Positions 1 to 63,751 of a DNA stretch of 64,000 bases are shown here, piece by piece. The notes below the pieces were generated by a model. The model did not search any database and was not told the DNA's origin. It saw only the letters and a program-made list of their open reading frames with translations. The stretch's first letter is position 1, and each line of letters begins with the position of its first letter. The stretch lies in contig CM067445.1 in NCBI GenBank assembly GCA_034508935.3, positions 81,631,672 through 81,695,671 on the forward strand. The letters are read 5' to 3'. The DNA is from Berghia stephanieae. Its lineage: Eukaryota > Mollusca > Gastropoda > Nudibranchia > Aeolidiidae. Made by a program: the position numbers and the translations under genes.

Positions 1-55
1 CACAAGTAAGTTAAATGGTGTTTCGATGACAAATGGTTGTTAAGACTTACCAAAG

Positions 56-53533
<53,478 letters not shown>

Positions 53534-53548
53534 TGGATTTTGGTGGTT

Positions 53549-53554
53549 ATTAAA
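53549..53554 (+). promoter_or_regulatory. Possible REV1 polyadenylation signal (ATTAAA)
   Basis: ATTAAA lies 16 bases past the REV1 stop. It is the only close match before the retroposon at ~53567. It would give a very short 3' UTR; the real signal may lie inside or beyond the retroposon. Confidence 0.3.
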
Positions 53555-53566
53555 AATTGGATTCAA

Positions 53567-54096
53567 TGTGCCTTGATCTGGGTGGGGTTCTTGACCTCCC
53601 ATAGTGGACAGGGGGGTACATACTGTGTCTTCTATCCCCTTATACCTGTTTTCCAACATGCTTTCTGTGTCTTGGAATGAGATGGTTTTGTCCTGGCCCT
53701 GGCCGGAGTCCTAGATGGGAGCGAAACAGTCAAATGCATAGTTATTGTTTTGGGAGATATTTTTTTCCTTGCAAATCATCTCTGTTATGTATTATTATAT
53801 TTGTTATTTTGAATTTATAATGTAAGCATTTGAGTGTATTTCTCTTTGTTGGATTTTGTGCTTGCGTCCGGATGAGACTTATAGGTGGTCTCAAACTAAG
53901 TACTTTGATAGCGTACTCTTGGAATCTACATCTGATCCCTATTTGTTCCCAGTTCCCCTATGTCTTACTTTTTCTTGGGTGCTTTAATTGTAATTCTAGA
54001 ACTTTTTACTATCCCATTTTCTTCCTTTTTACTGGCGCTGATATAACCTAAATGTGTTGGAAGCGCCGTAAAACCCTGAAAAACAAACAAAAACAA
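53567..54096 (+). mobile_element. RTE-like retroposon, full-length type copy
   Basis: Same order of segments as 39941-40490, with TGGCGCTGATATAACCTAAA / GTTGGAAGCGCCGTAAAACC and an AAAC tail. It begins 34 bases after the REV1 stop. 54097-54416 shows nothing recognisable. Confidence 0.82.
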
Positions 54097-54420
54097 TGTG
54101 CCTTGATTTGCATAAAATACACTTTCTCTGTTCATGACCACAGGATGGTCGATGAAAAACAATTTGATGCAACACATTTTTAATTTAAAAACAACTCTTA
54201 GAATTACAAATAAGATTTATTCAAAAAGAAAGTTGCCATATTGGCTATCTGTAAAATACAGCTCCTTCCTACCTTACAGAACTCCTTATAAGAAATAATC
54301 GACAACTCGACTTTTGTCTTCATCCAATGACTAAACACGCTTTTCTGTCGTGCGAAGGCGCGAAAAAGGTCCTAATGGACTCTTATACTTATATAGCACA
54401 CAGTGTCCTCTGGCTCTTAA

Positions 54421-55154
54421 GGGCGGTTTGGGTCTAATTATTGGGAAAATCCTTCGAAAAATCTATTTTGAGATTTTGGTGGAAAATAATATTCTATTAT
54501 CCTAGAAATAATATAATTGAAGTTCAAATTCTTAAAGTAGACTATAAAGGCACGAAAAACACAGTCGAAAATTGTACAGGTAGTAAGAAAAGTGTGAAAA
54601 ACGGGAAGCTATTTTGCCCATTTTCTCAATATGTCATTTTTCTAAGGGTATGGGATACTGTGTCAAACGTTTCTCAGAATCTATTCAATGAAATTGTCTG
54701 AAATTTTCCACAGTTATCACAGAGATAATGTATTGTGTCACCATAGAGAGCTTTTTTTGATAAGATATGTGAATTTTGAATTATAATCCTAATTCTGAAT
54801 TTTTAACATCAATTTTGTCATAACATTTTGATTCTCAACTTTATAATGTTCTAATAAAAATTTCATAAACTAAAGCCGTAAAATCTCTCTATGGTGACAC
54901 ACTATGGTACAATGTTGACAAGAGGGAAGAATATGGAGGTCATTCCTTCATTAGTTTTTGTGGAACGTTTGCCACGAGATTGTTATATTTTTTTATGTCA
55001 GACCCCCAAATTAGGTCGCAAAATGGGTATCAACACAGATAATTAAAACTTTTCACCATAAATGTTGTTTTTTAACCTATAATGACGATATTGAATGATT
55101 AAAACCCTGAATATTGGTAATTAAAATTTTTTTAGAAAAGACCCAAACCGCCCC
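54421..55154. mobile_element. TTAA-flanked Kolobok-type MITE, 734 bp
   Basis: Ends GGGCGGTTTGGGTCT and AGACCCAAACCGCCCC are inverted repeats bordered by TTAA (54417-54420, 55155-55158). Internal inverted pair GTGTCACCATAGAGAG (~54735) / CTCTCTATGGTGACAC (~54884). Confidence 0.85.
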
Positions 55155-55248
55155 TTAATGCTGTATATCAATACAAAATAATTTTCAAAATATTACATGA
55201 TATTATTAAAGAATGGTTTTCAAGGATTTCTTGAACACAGACAGTGAT

Positions 55249-55640
55249 TTAGACAGCTGTGGAATCGTGTTCCATACTGATGATTTGCTGGCAAATAAAA
55301 CAAGGATCAGTTGCAGGTTTCATGGTGGTAACAAAGGGAGTGAGTCTTTGCCACAACGATCTAAATGTTATCTCTTTATAGACTTTTCTTTTCGTACAGT
55401 TTGTTGGTAGCAGTTTTACATTGCTAACCCAATGATGCGGGGTTCTTCCTGGCAGAGTGATGGCATGAAGATCAGCATAGTTAGTAATGAAAGTGGTTAC
55501 TTGCTGAACATCAGAAATGGCCAGTGTTTTAGAGGGCATTTTTTTGGTATTTGTTTGCCTTTATGCACACATGGTTCAACACCTTTACATTTTAGGTGTG
55601 TGATGAGGGCATCCAGCTTTCCTTTTGCAATGCAATGAAG
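55249..55640 (-). pseudogene. Mobile-element protein fragment (LPGR / RPATD type)
   Basis: Minus-strand reading: VTTFITNYADLHAITLPGR, VKLLPTNCTKRKVY and LTPFVTTMKPATDPCFICQ. From memory this matches a widespread family of repetitive invertebrate proteins with the pattern FI.NYA..H...LPGR.PG...LLPS..TK..VW...RPATDLC..CQ. I cannot name the transposon superfamily. An upstream piece (VHKGKQIPKK) is in a neighbouring stretch. Confidence 0.55.
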
Positions 55641-55894
55641 AAACATAAACAAATCTCAACAAATTTTAAATCCATTGTGAAAATAGCCATTCCTACTTTC
55701 TGTCTTTTTTGCTGATGCTTTTGTTCAGGGTGTCCGTTTCAGAAGACAGGCGGATGGTGCATTCAAGTTTACTCAGCTCATCATGCACCATTCCTTGGTA
55801 GTGCAGTCGAGTGTCTTGGAGAACAGTGGGGGAAAATCGGTGGTAGCATGTGGAGCCTGAATTCAATTTGCAGTGACATGGTTTTGTTGAGAAC

Positions 55895-56060
55895 GTCAGG
55901 CTTCCTCAGGGCTCGTTGACGGTTCAGACGGTCCAGACATGATGAGAGTTGAGGAGTTGAGAAAGTTGATGGAAAATAATAGAAAAGTTTTTAATTTTTC
56001 GTGGCAAATGTTACGATATACAGGAAGTAAGACACAGGAAATAAAAACAAGGAATTTGAT
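55895..56060 (-). mobile_element. Merlin 5' relic
   Basis: Over 90% identical by eye to 63715-63875, the 5' UTR and first codons (MSGPSEPSTS) of the Merlin element at the right end, same orientation, then cut off. 55760-55885 is a separate ~110-bp segment matching 57752-57868. Confidence 0.8.
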
Positions 56061-56619
56061 GGTATTGGTATTCTTTGTCTTCGATTCTTGAAGAAAAGTA
56101 TTCATTTATCATTTCTTGATGAGCGGCATTGTCTGTTTTGTTAAAATTTAGCAAGAGAGGGATGGATTAATCGTCGAAGAACGCCATGATTGTTGTGGTT
56201 AGTAGGGCCTATGTCTTTGTTTACCGTAGAGACACTAAAGGTTGAGTTACTAAAAAAGTGTATGTAAAATGTACAATTTGCATAAATCATTCCAAAATAA
56301 TACACATGAGTGTTTGCTTTTTTATGTACGAGTCGTGTCCAGATTGAAAATAAGCTGTTTTTGTTCTATTTTCAGCCCTTTTCAGGACACGAAATTTTTA
56401 TTTACTGAATGGTGAACCGTGCCTAGGTTTACGGTATGTGCAGTACAACACTAAGAAAGATACTATGCACACAAGCAATAATCGAGAGAAGAAAGAATTA
56501 TCTTTTCATTGATGTACCATAGTCTAAGCTTGAGATTGGTGAAAAGGCTAATATTTTCTGTACAAGGAGGTTGGTTCAAACCCATTTAGTGACCTTTATG
56601 ATTTTAAAAATATAATGCG

Positions 56620-57640
56620 ATCTTCTTATATATTGTCCAGTGACTTCCTATTGCGTTTTCAATGACAATGTGTCTGGCAATTTTTTTTTGTCTTAGAGAT
56701 CTCTGATGCTGTCATCTGGGTACCTTCAGAGACAAATGGGGGAATCCAGAGTCTAAGCCCCAAATTCTCAACCTCGCTTTGAATTGTGAAACCCTTGTCC
56801 ACCATTACCCCTCTCCCAGTTTGACCATATTGGTTTTAATCAATTTCTGCAATAGGACTAGCAGTAGCAGACCACTCCTCGTTATAATCTCCTTGTCAGA
56901 GATGAAGCGCGAAAACAACACACTTACAAAAGTAAATGCCCCAGAAGGCTCCACTCCCACAAGAGCTTTCAACGTAGTCGCGGACTTATAGTCTGAATAC
57001 AACAGGCTTTGATTTTTTAAGGCCTTGGGTCTGTTTGTCTTTATCTCTATACCATCAAGAAAACTATGTGTCCGGAAAATCTTTAAAAAAATGTTGTAGC
57101 ATGTTATTCTTGATGGTGTCCCGATCAGGCCATACTGGCAAACTGCCAAGCCTGAAATGCAAGTAATTGATCCATGCCCTAAATAGACATCCTGCATCAT
57201 TTCTTGATATTTTAAATAAATTGGCAAGATGCAAGAAAGTGTAATTTTGTCGCAATTTCATCATAACAAGTAAAAATTGATCTATAATGGGCAATTAATG
57301 TGTTGCTTTCATTTGTGTTGGTATGGTAAATTACAATTCTGTATTGTTTGGTACGAGAAAGGTGAATATTTTTACAAAATCTTCATTCACGAAACCAGTG
57401 TAGCTCTTTACAGCTTCTTTCGTCCGTGATGGTGCAGGTGTTCAATGGTCAGACGTGAGTGACTGCATTTACCTGCATCCGTTTTGGTTTTTTTTGACAA
57501 CAGCAGCCTCTTACACTTCTCTCCTTTTAATAATTCTTGGGCGTGAAGTCTGTTAGACTCCTTCAGTTGTTGCTTAAGCAAAAAGACTTCTTCTTTCAGT
57601 GATAAGTTCTCTGCAACCACTGCTAACAGTGTCGTGTTAG
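56620..57640 (-). pseudogene. PIF/Harbinger-type transposase remnant (HTH_Tnp_4 + DDE_Tnp_4)
   Basis: Minus strand, in order: a coiled coil (NLSLKEEVFLLKQQLKESNR, 57408-57620); a helix-turn-helix domain (DQFLLVMMKLRQNYTFLHLA, NLFKISRNDAGCLFRAWI, WPDRDTI); a DDE domain with DGIEIKTNRP (first D), YSDYKSATTLKALVGVEPSG, MVDKGFTIQ (second D), IPPFVSEGTQMTASEI and IARHIVIENAIG (E). Several frame changes break it. A possible upstream exon (DEKSATEEEENAFC) lies near 57960-57990 behind a TTTCAG|ATTCT acceptor at ~57643. Confidence 0.78.
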
Positions 57641-57751
57641 AATCTGAAATAAAATAAAATTATTTTTGCAATTAGTTGTCCAGCAGAGACTAAATCAACA
57701 AACTGTAATTAATCTGGGTAAGAAGTTTACTCAGAAGGGCAAGATCGAGCT

Positions 57752-57868
57752 CATCATGCACCATTCCTTGGTAGTGCAGTCGAGTGTCCTGGAGAACAGT
57801 GGAGGAAAATTGGAGGTATCATGGGGAGCCTGAATTCAATTTGCAGTGACATGGTTTGACATTAGGAT
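57752..57868 (-). repeat. Direct repeat flanking the PIF remnant
   Basis: CTCATCATGCACCATTCCTT ... CAATTTGCAGTGACATGGTT is also at ~55765-55885, ~2 kb to the left. Either part of the transposon 5' region duplicated, or the borders of a duplicated block. 57870-58340 holds nothing else clear. Confidence 0.8.
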
Positions 57869-58498
57869 CAGCAGGTGGTTAACTATGTATTGCAGTTGTA
57901 GTTTCATCTGCAAGTGTGGAAAGAATGATGTTGACTGAATCCATAATGGGACAGAATGCATTTTCTTCCTCTTCAGTAGCACTTTTCTCATCTGAAATGA
58001 AAACAGAGAGAGAATTTTAAGTAATAGTAATAAGATGGTATAATAATAATAACTATTGTGAGATACATAAATGTACCTATAGTATAGTCTATTTAAAAAT
58101 TTTAATTTTATGTCAATGCCTCTCTCTTTACCCTGTCATTGTTAGATTATGATTCCTAGCTATTTTTAAAAAAAAGCAGAAATAGGATTTAGAATCTACA
58201 TATAAATTAAAATATGAATTGATGCTCGTTGTAGGATCATGCTAAAAACGTCTGAATTATCGGCAATGAATCAATGGGAAAAGTGGTAAAGAGCTGAAAC
58301 TTCTGCTGAGTATGCTAGTTAGATTCTTAGACACTTAGACGTTTGTGAGGGGAGAAACTTTTAAAAAATAAAAGTTGGGGGTTTGGGAGGGGGGAAACTT
58401 TTTAAAATAATAAGTTTTAATTTTTTTTTTTTTTTTTTTTTAAATTTTTTTTTTTTTTTAAAATGATAACTTGATTGGTATGTCCCTGAGGTAGATGG

Positions 58499-58864
58499 TT
58501 AGAAGCTTACAACAGTGTCTTCATAAGCAGGAGGGGCTGATGGGACATTCCTGACTTTCGAGTAAATCACTTGAGGTGACCGAACGGATTTTCGAGCAGT
58601 CAGAACTTTTTTATAAACTAAAACCATGGCAACTGTGTTCAACGCACACCACCCCGTTAAGATGGTACTCCAAGCTAGCGATTCTATGAAACCCAGGACG
58701 TCGGGAAATTTCCAAGAAGAAGACAGGTTTGTTATTTTATCAAGTTCTGATAATTTGTTATTAGCTACGATTATCTCGTTTGTGGTGTTCTTCAGGCTGA
58801 TATGGACTTGCCTTAGGCTCTTAATGGTGTTTCCAATTCCAGGAGATCTGATCATTGCAGGCAA
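58499..58864 (-). pseudogene. Envelope-like gene, membrane anchor and tail (fossil)
   Basis: A 121-codon stretch with an amphipathic helix, a hydrophobic membrane span (ILTGWCALNTVAMVLVY) and a short tail with overlapping late-domain motifs PSAP and PPAY, which enveloped viruses use to recruit ESCRT factors. Same strand as the main part and separated from it mainly by the Kolobok insertion. Confidence 0.6.
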
Positions 58865-58878
58865 AACCTCTAACTTAA

Positions 58879-60850
58879 GGGGAGGGGCGACACCTGAAAT
58901 ATCGATTTTTGGGTCAAAATATAAAATTTCAGTTTTTTATTTATTATCAAAGAACAATCCTTTTTTCACATATTTTCAGCACTGATATGGTGATTTGGAT
59001 AATATAAAGTTTGTAAATCGTCTTTCATAGCCATGGAAGTCGACATGAAAATACCAAACTTTTCAATTTTTTGTGAGAATTCAACTGAAAATAATAGGAC
59101 TGAAAAGCATTATAATCCATATCGATGTTGTAATTTTTGATATCGATAGTTTAGTCTACTCTTTGCCCGTCTAGTTGACACGGTTTCAGTCTCAAAAATA
59201 TCAGAATATGGGCAGGGGAGGGGTTTAGAAACTGTGAGTCGTGAACGAAGATTGTGTGTCAAACAGCTGATAAGAGGTCAAGTTGTCAGGTAAATACAAC
59301 GTGATCACGAATGGTGCGATCTGATTGGCTGACCTTGTTCTCGACCTCTGACTCCGCGCCAGGGATTGGATGTTGAGTCAGGGTGAAAGTTCGCCTCTCT
59401 TACTATTATATTTTACTACGATTTGTTTACATTTCGATTGATCAGTTGTTTTATCAAATTTCGACACGTATTCACGTTAATTATCTCTAAATATTTCCAA
59501 TTTTTACTGGATTATTATAACTATACCTAAAGTGACAAAAAAATCCAAACGTTGGCTACAGTTATTTGCTACAAAAGCCAAGAAAGCAAGAAAGTTATGA
59601 TGGCTCGTGGTTGACCCGTGACCACAAATCTTTGATTGGAATTTGGTGTGTGATAGTAAGTAGTATTATGATAAAGCGATTCCAAGCAATGCCACAGCGG
59701 AAAGAAATGAAATGGGCTATTCTTGCTGGTCTTTACCACGGTTATTACACCAATGACTTCCCTCAACATAGGTATTGTCCTCCTGAACCGGACTCCAGAT
59801 GCTTTTATAAAAAATATATTGCTGCCCATGTGTAAACTGTTGACACAAGCAGCGTGTAAATACACTTTTGAATTTTGATTTAATTCATGAGCACTTGAAG
59901 CCTGTATATGCTTTGTTGAAGTGTTGTGAGATGAAGACAACACAAAATCCAAACGAAAGGTTTCATAATTCTGTTTGGTCAAGATGCCATAAAACATACT
60001 TCCATTCCCTAAAAAAAAGTTGAGTTTGGTGCAGAGTATAATTTTGGTCCAACAGAAATAACATCCCTGAAAGTGTCTTTGGGCATCGGTGGACTGGGAG
60101 AACACTCCCAGATGTTGAGTCAGCAAGCAGAATCAAAAAGACTTGACCAGAGCATAAGGGTTGCTCAACACAAAGAGAAAAAAAAGACGCAAAATGAAAG
60201 CTCAGACCCGTGAAAAAGCCCAGAGGGAGGCAGAAAAAGAACACGGGGGACCCTCATACGGTGCTGATATGTTTTGAGCTGGTTGTACCGTTTTGTCTTA
60301 TTATTTTCATTCATTGTTATCTTTGATCTCGTTTTTCTCAAAATGACATTTTTTAACACTATTTTTTATCTTATTTTGTCATTTATCAATCAATTTGTTT
60401 AAAATTTTGCATGTCTAGAGCTATAGTGATTATCTAAAATCATACAGAAGGAATTTTAAATATCTTTATTATTTTTTGAAAAATTGACATTTTTATGTCA
60501 AAAAACATGATTTTTATCATACCGAAAAAATATTATTTTTAAAAATTTGTAAATAAAAATCTATTTAAAATATTTAAAAAATGCTCTGTATTTTTTTAAC
60601 AATATACAAATATACAACCATGCCAAATTTCAAGAAAATTCAATGGAAACTTATTGAGAAAGTAACTTTTTAAAATAGCACCCAGAGAAGAGAAAAATCC
60701 AAGATGGCGGCCGTCACCATGGCAACCGGACACGCCCACCGAAATAAATCACATGGTTCGAATCCATTGGTCATAGGCAATGTCCCAATATAAAAAGATA
60801 TTGGATATAATCATTATTCTTGAAAATAGTTTCAGGTGTCGCCCCTCCCC
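58879..60850 (+). mobile_element. Kolobok DNA transposon, internally deleted, inside the envelope fossil
   Basis: Inverted ends of at least 21 bp starting GGGGAGGGGCGACACCTGAA, bordered by TTAA (58875-58878, 60851-60854). It encodes fragments of a Kolobok (Mutator-like domain) transposase on +. The interior otherwise is AT-rich; a palindromic CACCATGGCAACC near 60717 recalls the element at 815-2844. Confidence 0.88.
59566..60290 (+). pseudogene. Kolobok transposase fragments
   Basis: ESYDGSWLTRDHKSLIGIWC carries the first catalytic Asp motif (YDGSW). A jump (internal deletion) leads to MKWAILAGLYHGYY, PQHRYCPPEPDSRCFYKKYI (H..CP...S.C.Y motif), then in other frames EHLKPVYALLKCC, KTTQNPNERFHNSVWSRCHK (TQNPNE motif) and a basic C-terminus (REKAQREAEKEHGGPSYG). 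These are hallmarks of the Mutator-like domain of Kolobok transposases. Frame changes and stops show it is inactive. Confidence 0.82.
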
Positions 60851-61053
60851 TTAACCGGAGCTATAGAATCTTCTAAGGTCTCAGGGAATACGAACATCTC
60901 TCGACTTGAGAAACTTGTCGTTCTTGCTAAGACTTTCTTCCCATTGACTGTGTAGGAGCATCCCGTGGCAGCTTTCCAATAGGCGTGTCCTAATAGAGTT
61001 GTAACTTCATCTTCCCCGTCACACATTCTCTTGACTTCCCCCGACCCGGTAAC

Positions 61054-62337
61054 CTATATGCCTTCTTGATACTCTTTTACCACAAGAGAAGACCGCGATC
61101 TTGTCACACGACTACGGCAGTTCTCAAAGTCACCAGCCTCGATAATTCCTTGATAACAATCTGAATCTTCTAAATCGAATATCATATCATCTTCTATTGC
61201 GGTCCACTCAATCTCAAATTCCATGTACGAGTGTGGGCCGTATGACATGAATTTGGAATACAACCCTGTGACTGGATCCTGCACTACTATAGCTAATTCA
61301 GGAAGAGACATAACAATCATGTCTGCTGAGGATTTAGGAAGGGGCGTTATTTTGTATATAGTCTGAATCAGCCCAGATACTGGCACCATGGCTAAAAGGT
61401 TGTACACTCCTATCTGAGGATCAGAGCCGTCTAGCACTGTCCAGTCCCCGTTACAAATGATGGAAGCAAGCTTGTGAGTCGGGACAGCTAACGAGTCAAT
61501 ACCTGAAATTGCCCTGGAAAGAGATCCGAAATGATGTGATCCTGTATGACACCATCCGGCAGGTATCATACCCAATGCAAGTTGCTCTGCTTTATCCATG
61601 AACAAGTTTAACTTGGTGTTGAATAGAGAATAAGCGACCTTGTACATGTTAGCCATACTCCTCATATGGACAGCATTTATAACTGTAGCCATATGTTTGG
61701 TGTTCTCGTTAATTAAGCTCGAGAAGTTTGAATTGACAGATGTAATCTGATCACTAAGTTCTTCCATCCCCTTTACCATTTCACCAGAGAGTTTGTACAA
61801 ACTCTTTGCTAATGCTACCTGTTTCCCACTCATAATCTGCAGTCCTTCTTGTAGTACATTTAGTTTCGGAATTATCTCATCATTCATTTTATTCCTGACT
61901 TCCTCAGTTCTTGCTAGGGCGGCTGAATCTATTATGAACCTCCTGTTTCTTTTCTTTGTTTGACTACCAGCATTGCTCGAAAATCCCTTCTTGATCCTGT
62001 TCATAGAAGGGAGGTGGGCACATACCCGGTCTCTATCTAGTCTGGCATTAAGAACTAACCCTTGAACTCCTTGGAACAGATTATTTATCCCCACATCTGA
62101 TAAGCAAAGCTCGTCGTACAGATTGTTTAACATAGATGGAGTCGGAATATCTAGTTTTACCGACCAAATGAGTGGGATCCAAGATGCATCAAATACCGCA
62201 CTTCCAACTTCTTCTACTCCGGCACCAGAATAAAGAATAGCTCTCTCGAGTTGAACACTAGGTCTAATTCCTGAACGCACATTTTGAGACCAAGCCGCAA
62301 TGATTACAGATGTCGCAATTACCAACAGAACACCCAT
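61054..62337 (-). pseudogene. Envelope/fusion-glycoprotein-like gene, main part (fossil)
   Basis: A 427-codon open stretch. It begins with a signal-peptide-like segment (MGVLLVIATSVIIAAW), has a basic processing-site-like stretch near residue 130, then a long helical, heptad-rich region, and a Cys-containing distal region. The layout resembles class I F/Env proteins (the baculovirus F and errantivirus Env type), by architecture rather than by a sequence match I can verify. The C-terminal portion lies further left, beyond the Kolobok insertion. Treated as a fossil. Confidence 0.6.
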
Positions 62338-62424
62338 TGTACACTCTCGATCTAAGGGACACCAAACTAAATATATATTTTTAAACGATATACGTACCTT
62401 AGTTGGAATATGTCCCCAAGTTTT

Positions 62425-62555
62425 AAATTATTAAAGTTGGGGATTTGGGAGGGGGGAAACTTTTTTTCTATAATAGTTGGGGGTTTGGGAGGGGGGAGCG
62501 GGGGAAACTTTTTTTTTTTTACAAGTTGGGGATTTGGGACGGGGGAAACTTTTTT
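62425..62555. repeat. G-rich tandem repeat at right border of envelope fossil
   Basis: Three units around GTTGGGGATTTGGGAGGGGG followed by AAAC and T-runs. Matching units lie at 58341-58411. GGGG..GGG..GGGGGG spacing could fold as a quadruplex. Confidence 0.85.
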
Positions 62556-62654
62556 TGTTAATAATAGTTAGTTCCTGGTTTTTTTTTATTTATCAACATT
62601 TCCCTCTGCGTTTTTACAGGCTTGGGACTGTCCGTGGCCCCAATAGAATGTTGT

Positions 62655-62670
62655 GGTCCTGAAAAGGACC
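62655..62670 (-). promoter_or_regulatory. Histone-type 3' stem-loop next to Merlin stop
   Basis: On the minus strand AACGGTCCTTTTCAGGACCA: a 6-bp stem with TTTC loop matching the replication-dependent histone mRNA 3' signal, including the AAC lead-in and ACA follow-on. It lies 47 nt past the Merlin transposase stop (62717). No histone ORF is nearby. Confidence 0.55.
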
Positions 62671-62716
62671 GTTAGTAAAAGTTAAATAGAAATAATAATA
62701 ATAAATTTAAAAAAAT

Positions 62717-63751
62717 TTAAAGGGTCCTTATAAGGACCGTTGAGTTGGGCATTTTATGATCAGGGCCTGCATACACCTTGCTGACATCTCTCAAGAAGGC
62801 CAAAAATGGATCTTGGCCTCTGTGTTTCCTTCTCCAAATATATTCCACCAGATGTCCTGCGAACGCGGTCTTTGGTGCTGAGTTACTCGGCAGACATCTC
62901 CTTACTGCCCACCACGTCGATTCTATTATATTTGTGCACGCAGGATTGACGAAATTTTCAGTGATTTACGGTAAGGTGGGTGGGCCTGCCTCTGTCAACC
63001 GGTTGTATGATCTGAAACAATCTGTGTGTATTACAGATCCCTTTTCCACATGGCGTTTGATGATATCCATAATTGTAGCCTCAGTTCGGTCCTCAACTGG
63101 CATAAGAAAACAATCCTTGGTTTCTCGGCATATTCCACTGAGCACCCATTGCCCTTCCACTACTCTTCCACAGTTATACTTCCGTTTCCCAAACTTTGCT
63201 TCGTCTATTTCAACGGTGTAATTGGGTCCACCGATCTTCTTCGCCTCTGACTCTGACCCATTGAAAAGTACCTCGATGAACTCGATGCACACCTCTCGAC
63301 AGTAGCTGAAGTAATCTACCACTGTCTCCGGTGACGTCACTGAATCCCACGAACTTTGCGTAATGGTCTGATCATGGGTGAACTTAGAAGCAAAGCAATA
63401 GGCCAGTATCAATGGCTTTTGAAAGCTGATCTTGTTGCCCTCGAACCAGTTGCCTTTCTTCAATCCAACTTCGGTACGGCATGATCCCTTCCCGCACTGG
63501 AATCTGTAGTACGGTTTTCCCTTTTTCATGCTCTTATGGTACGGCTCCAACCTACAGTGACATGTTGGACATCCAACGTACCTTGGGAGGAATCCGTGGC
63601 ACTGACGAAATCCAATGGCTTTCTCATCGGTGTCAATGAGTGTAGCCGGCTTCCACAGACTCAGGAGTACAATGCGAGCTCCTTCCTCTAGGTGAGGCCA
63701 TTTAGCAGAGGATTCTTCATGGCTCGTTGACGGTTCAGATGGTCCAGACAT
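62717..63751 (-). pseudogene. Merlin transposase (ISXO2-like DDE), one internal stop
   Basis: A 345-codon frame from ATG at 63751 (MSGPSEPSTSHEESSAKWP) to TAA at 62717, interrupted by TAA at 62966-62968. Parts in order: zinc ribbon (VGCPTCHCRLEPY ... FQCGKGSCRTEVG), then the DDE domain VEIDEAKFGKRKYNCGR (first D), QWVLSGICRETKDCFLMPVE, IHTDCFRSYNRL (second D), NIIESTWWAVRR (E) and a C-terminal YIWRRKHRGQDPFLAFLRDV. Length and order fit eukaryotic Merlin transposases. A longer upstream start at 63886 lies in sequence shared with the relic at 55895 and is probably UTR. Terminal repeats were not identified; the right end may be near or beyond 63900. Confidence 0.9.
62723..62738. repeat. Second stem-loop-like palindrome
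   Basis: GGTCCTTATAAGGACC, preceded on the minus strand by CAAC as in the first stem-loop. It overlaps the last codons of the Merlin frame. Confidence 0.6.

Larger units (their letters stand above)
58341..62555 (-). mobile_element. Envelope-bearing element, fossil (family unresolved)
   Basis: A minus-strand block holding an envelope/fusion-glycoprotein-like gene, bordered on both sides by direct copies of a G-rich repeat with core TTTGGGAGGGGGGAAACTTT (left 58341-58411, right ~62425-62555). No gag, pol, capsid or LTR is visible in the window, so a retroviral-like, Polinton-like or other origin cannot be chosen. A Kolobok-type DNA transposon (58879-60850) has inserted into it. It is broken by that insertion and at least one further change. 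The long intact stretch argues for a moderate rather than ancient age. Confidence 0.6.

Noticed and set aside
56805-57294. Host gene on the minus strand
   Set aside because: The sequence matches DDE_Tnp_4/HTH_Tnp_4 transposase motifs and is broken; a transposon remnant.
59569-60126. Minus-strand 185-codon frame in the Kolobok element
   Set aside because: It is the antisense of the Kolobok transposase fragments, which show the conserved motifs on +.
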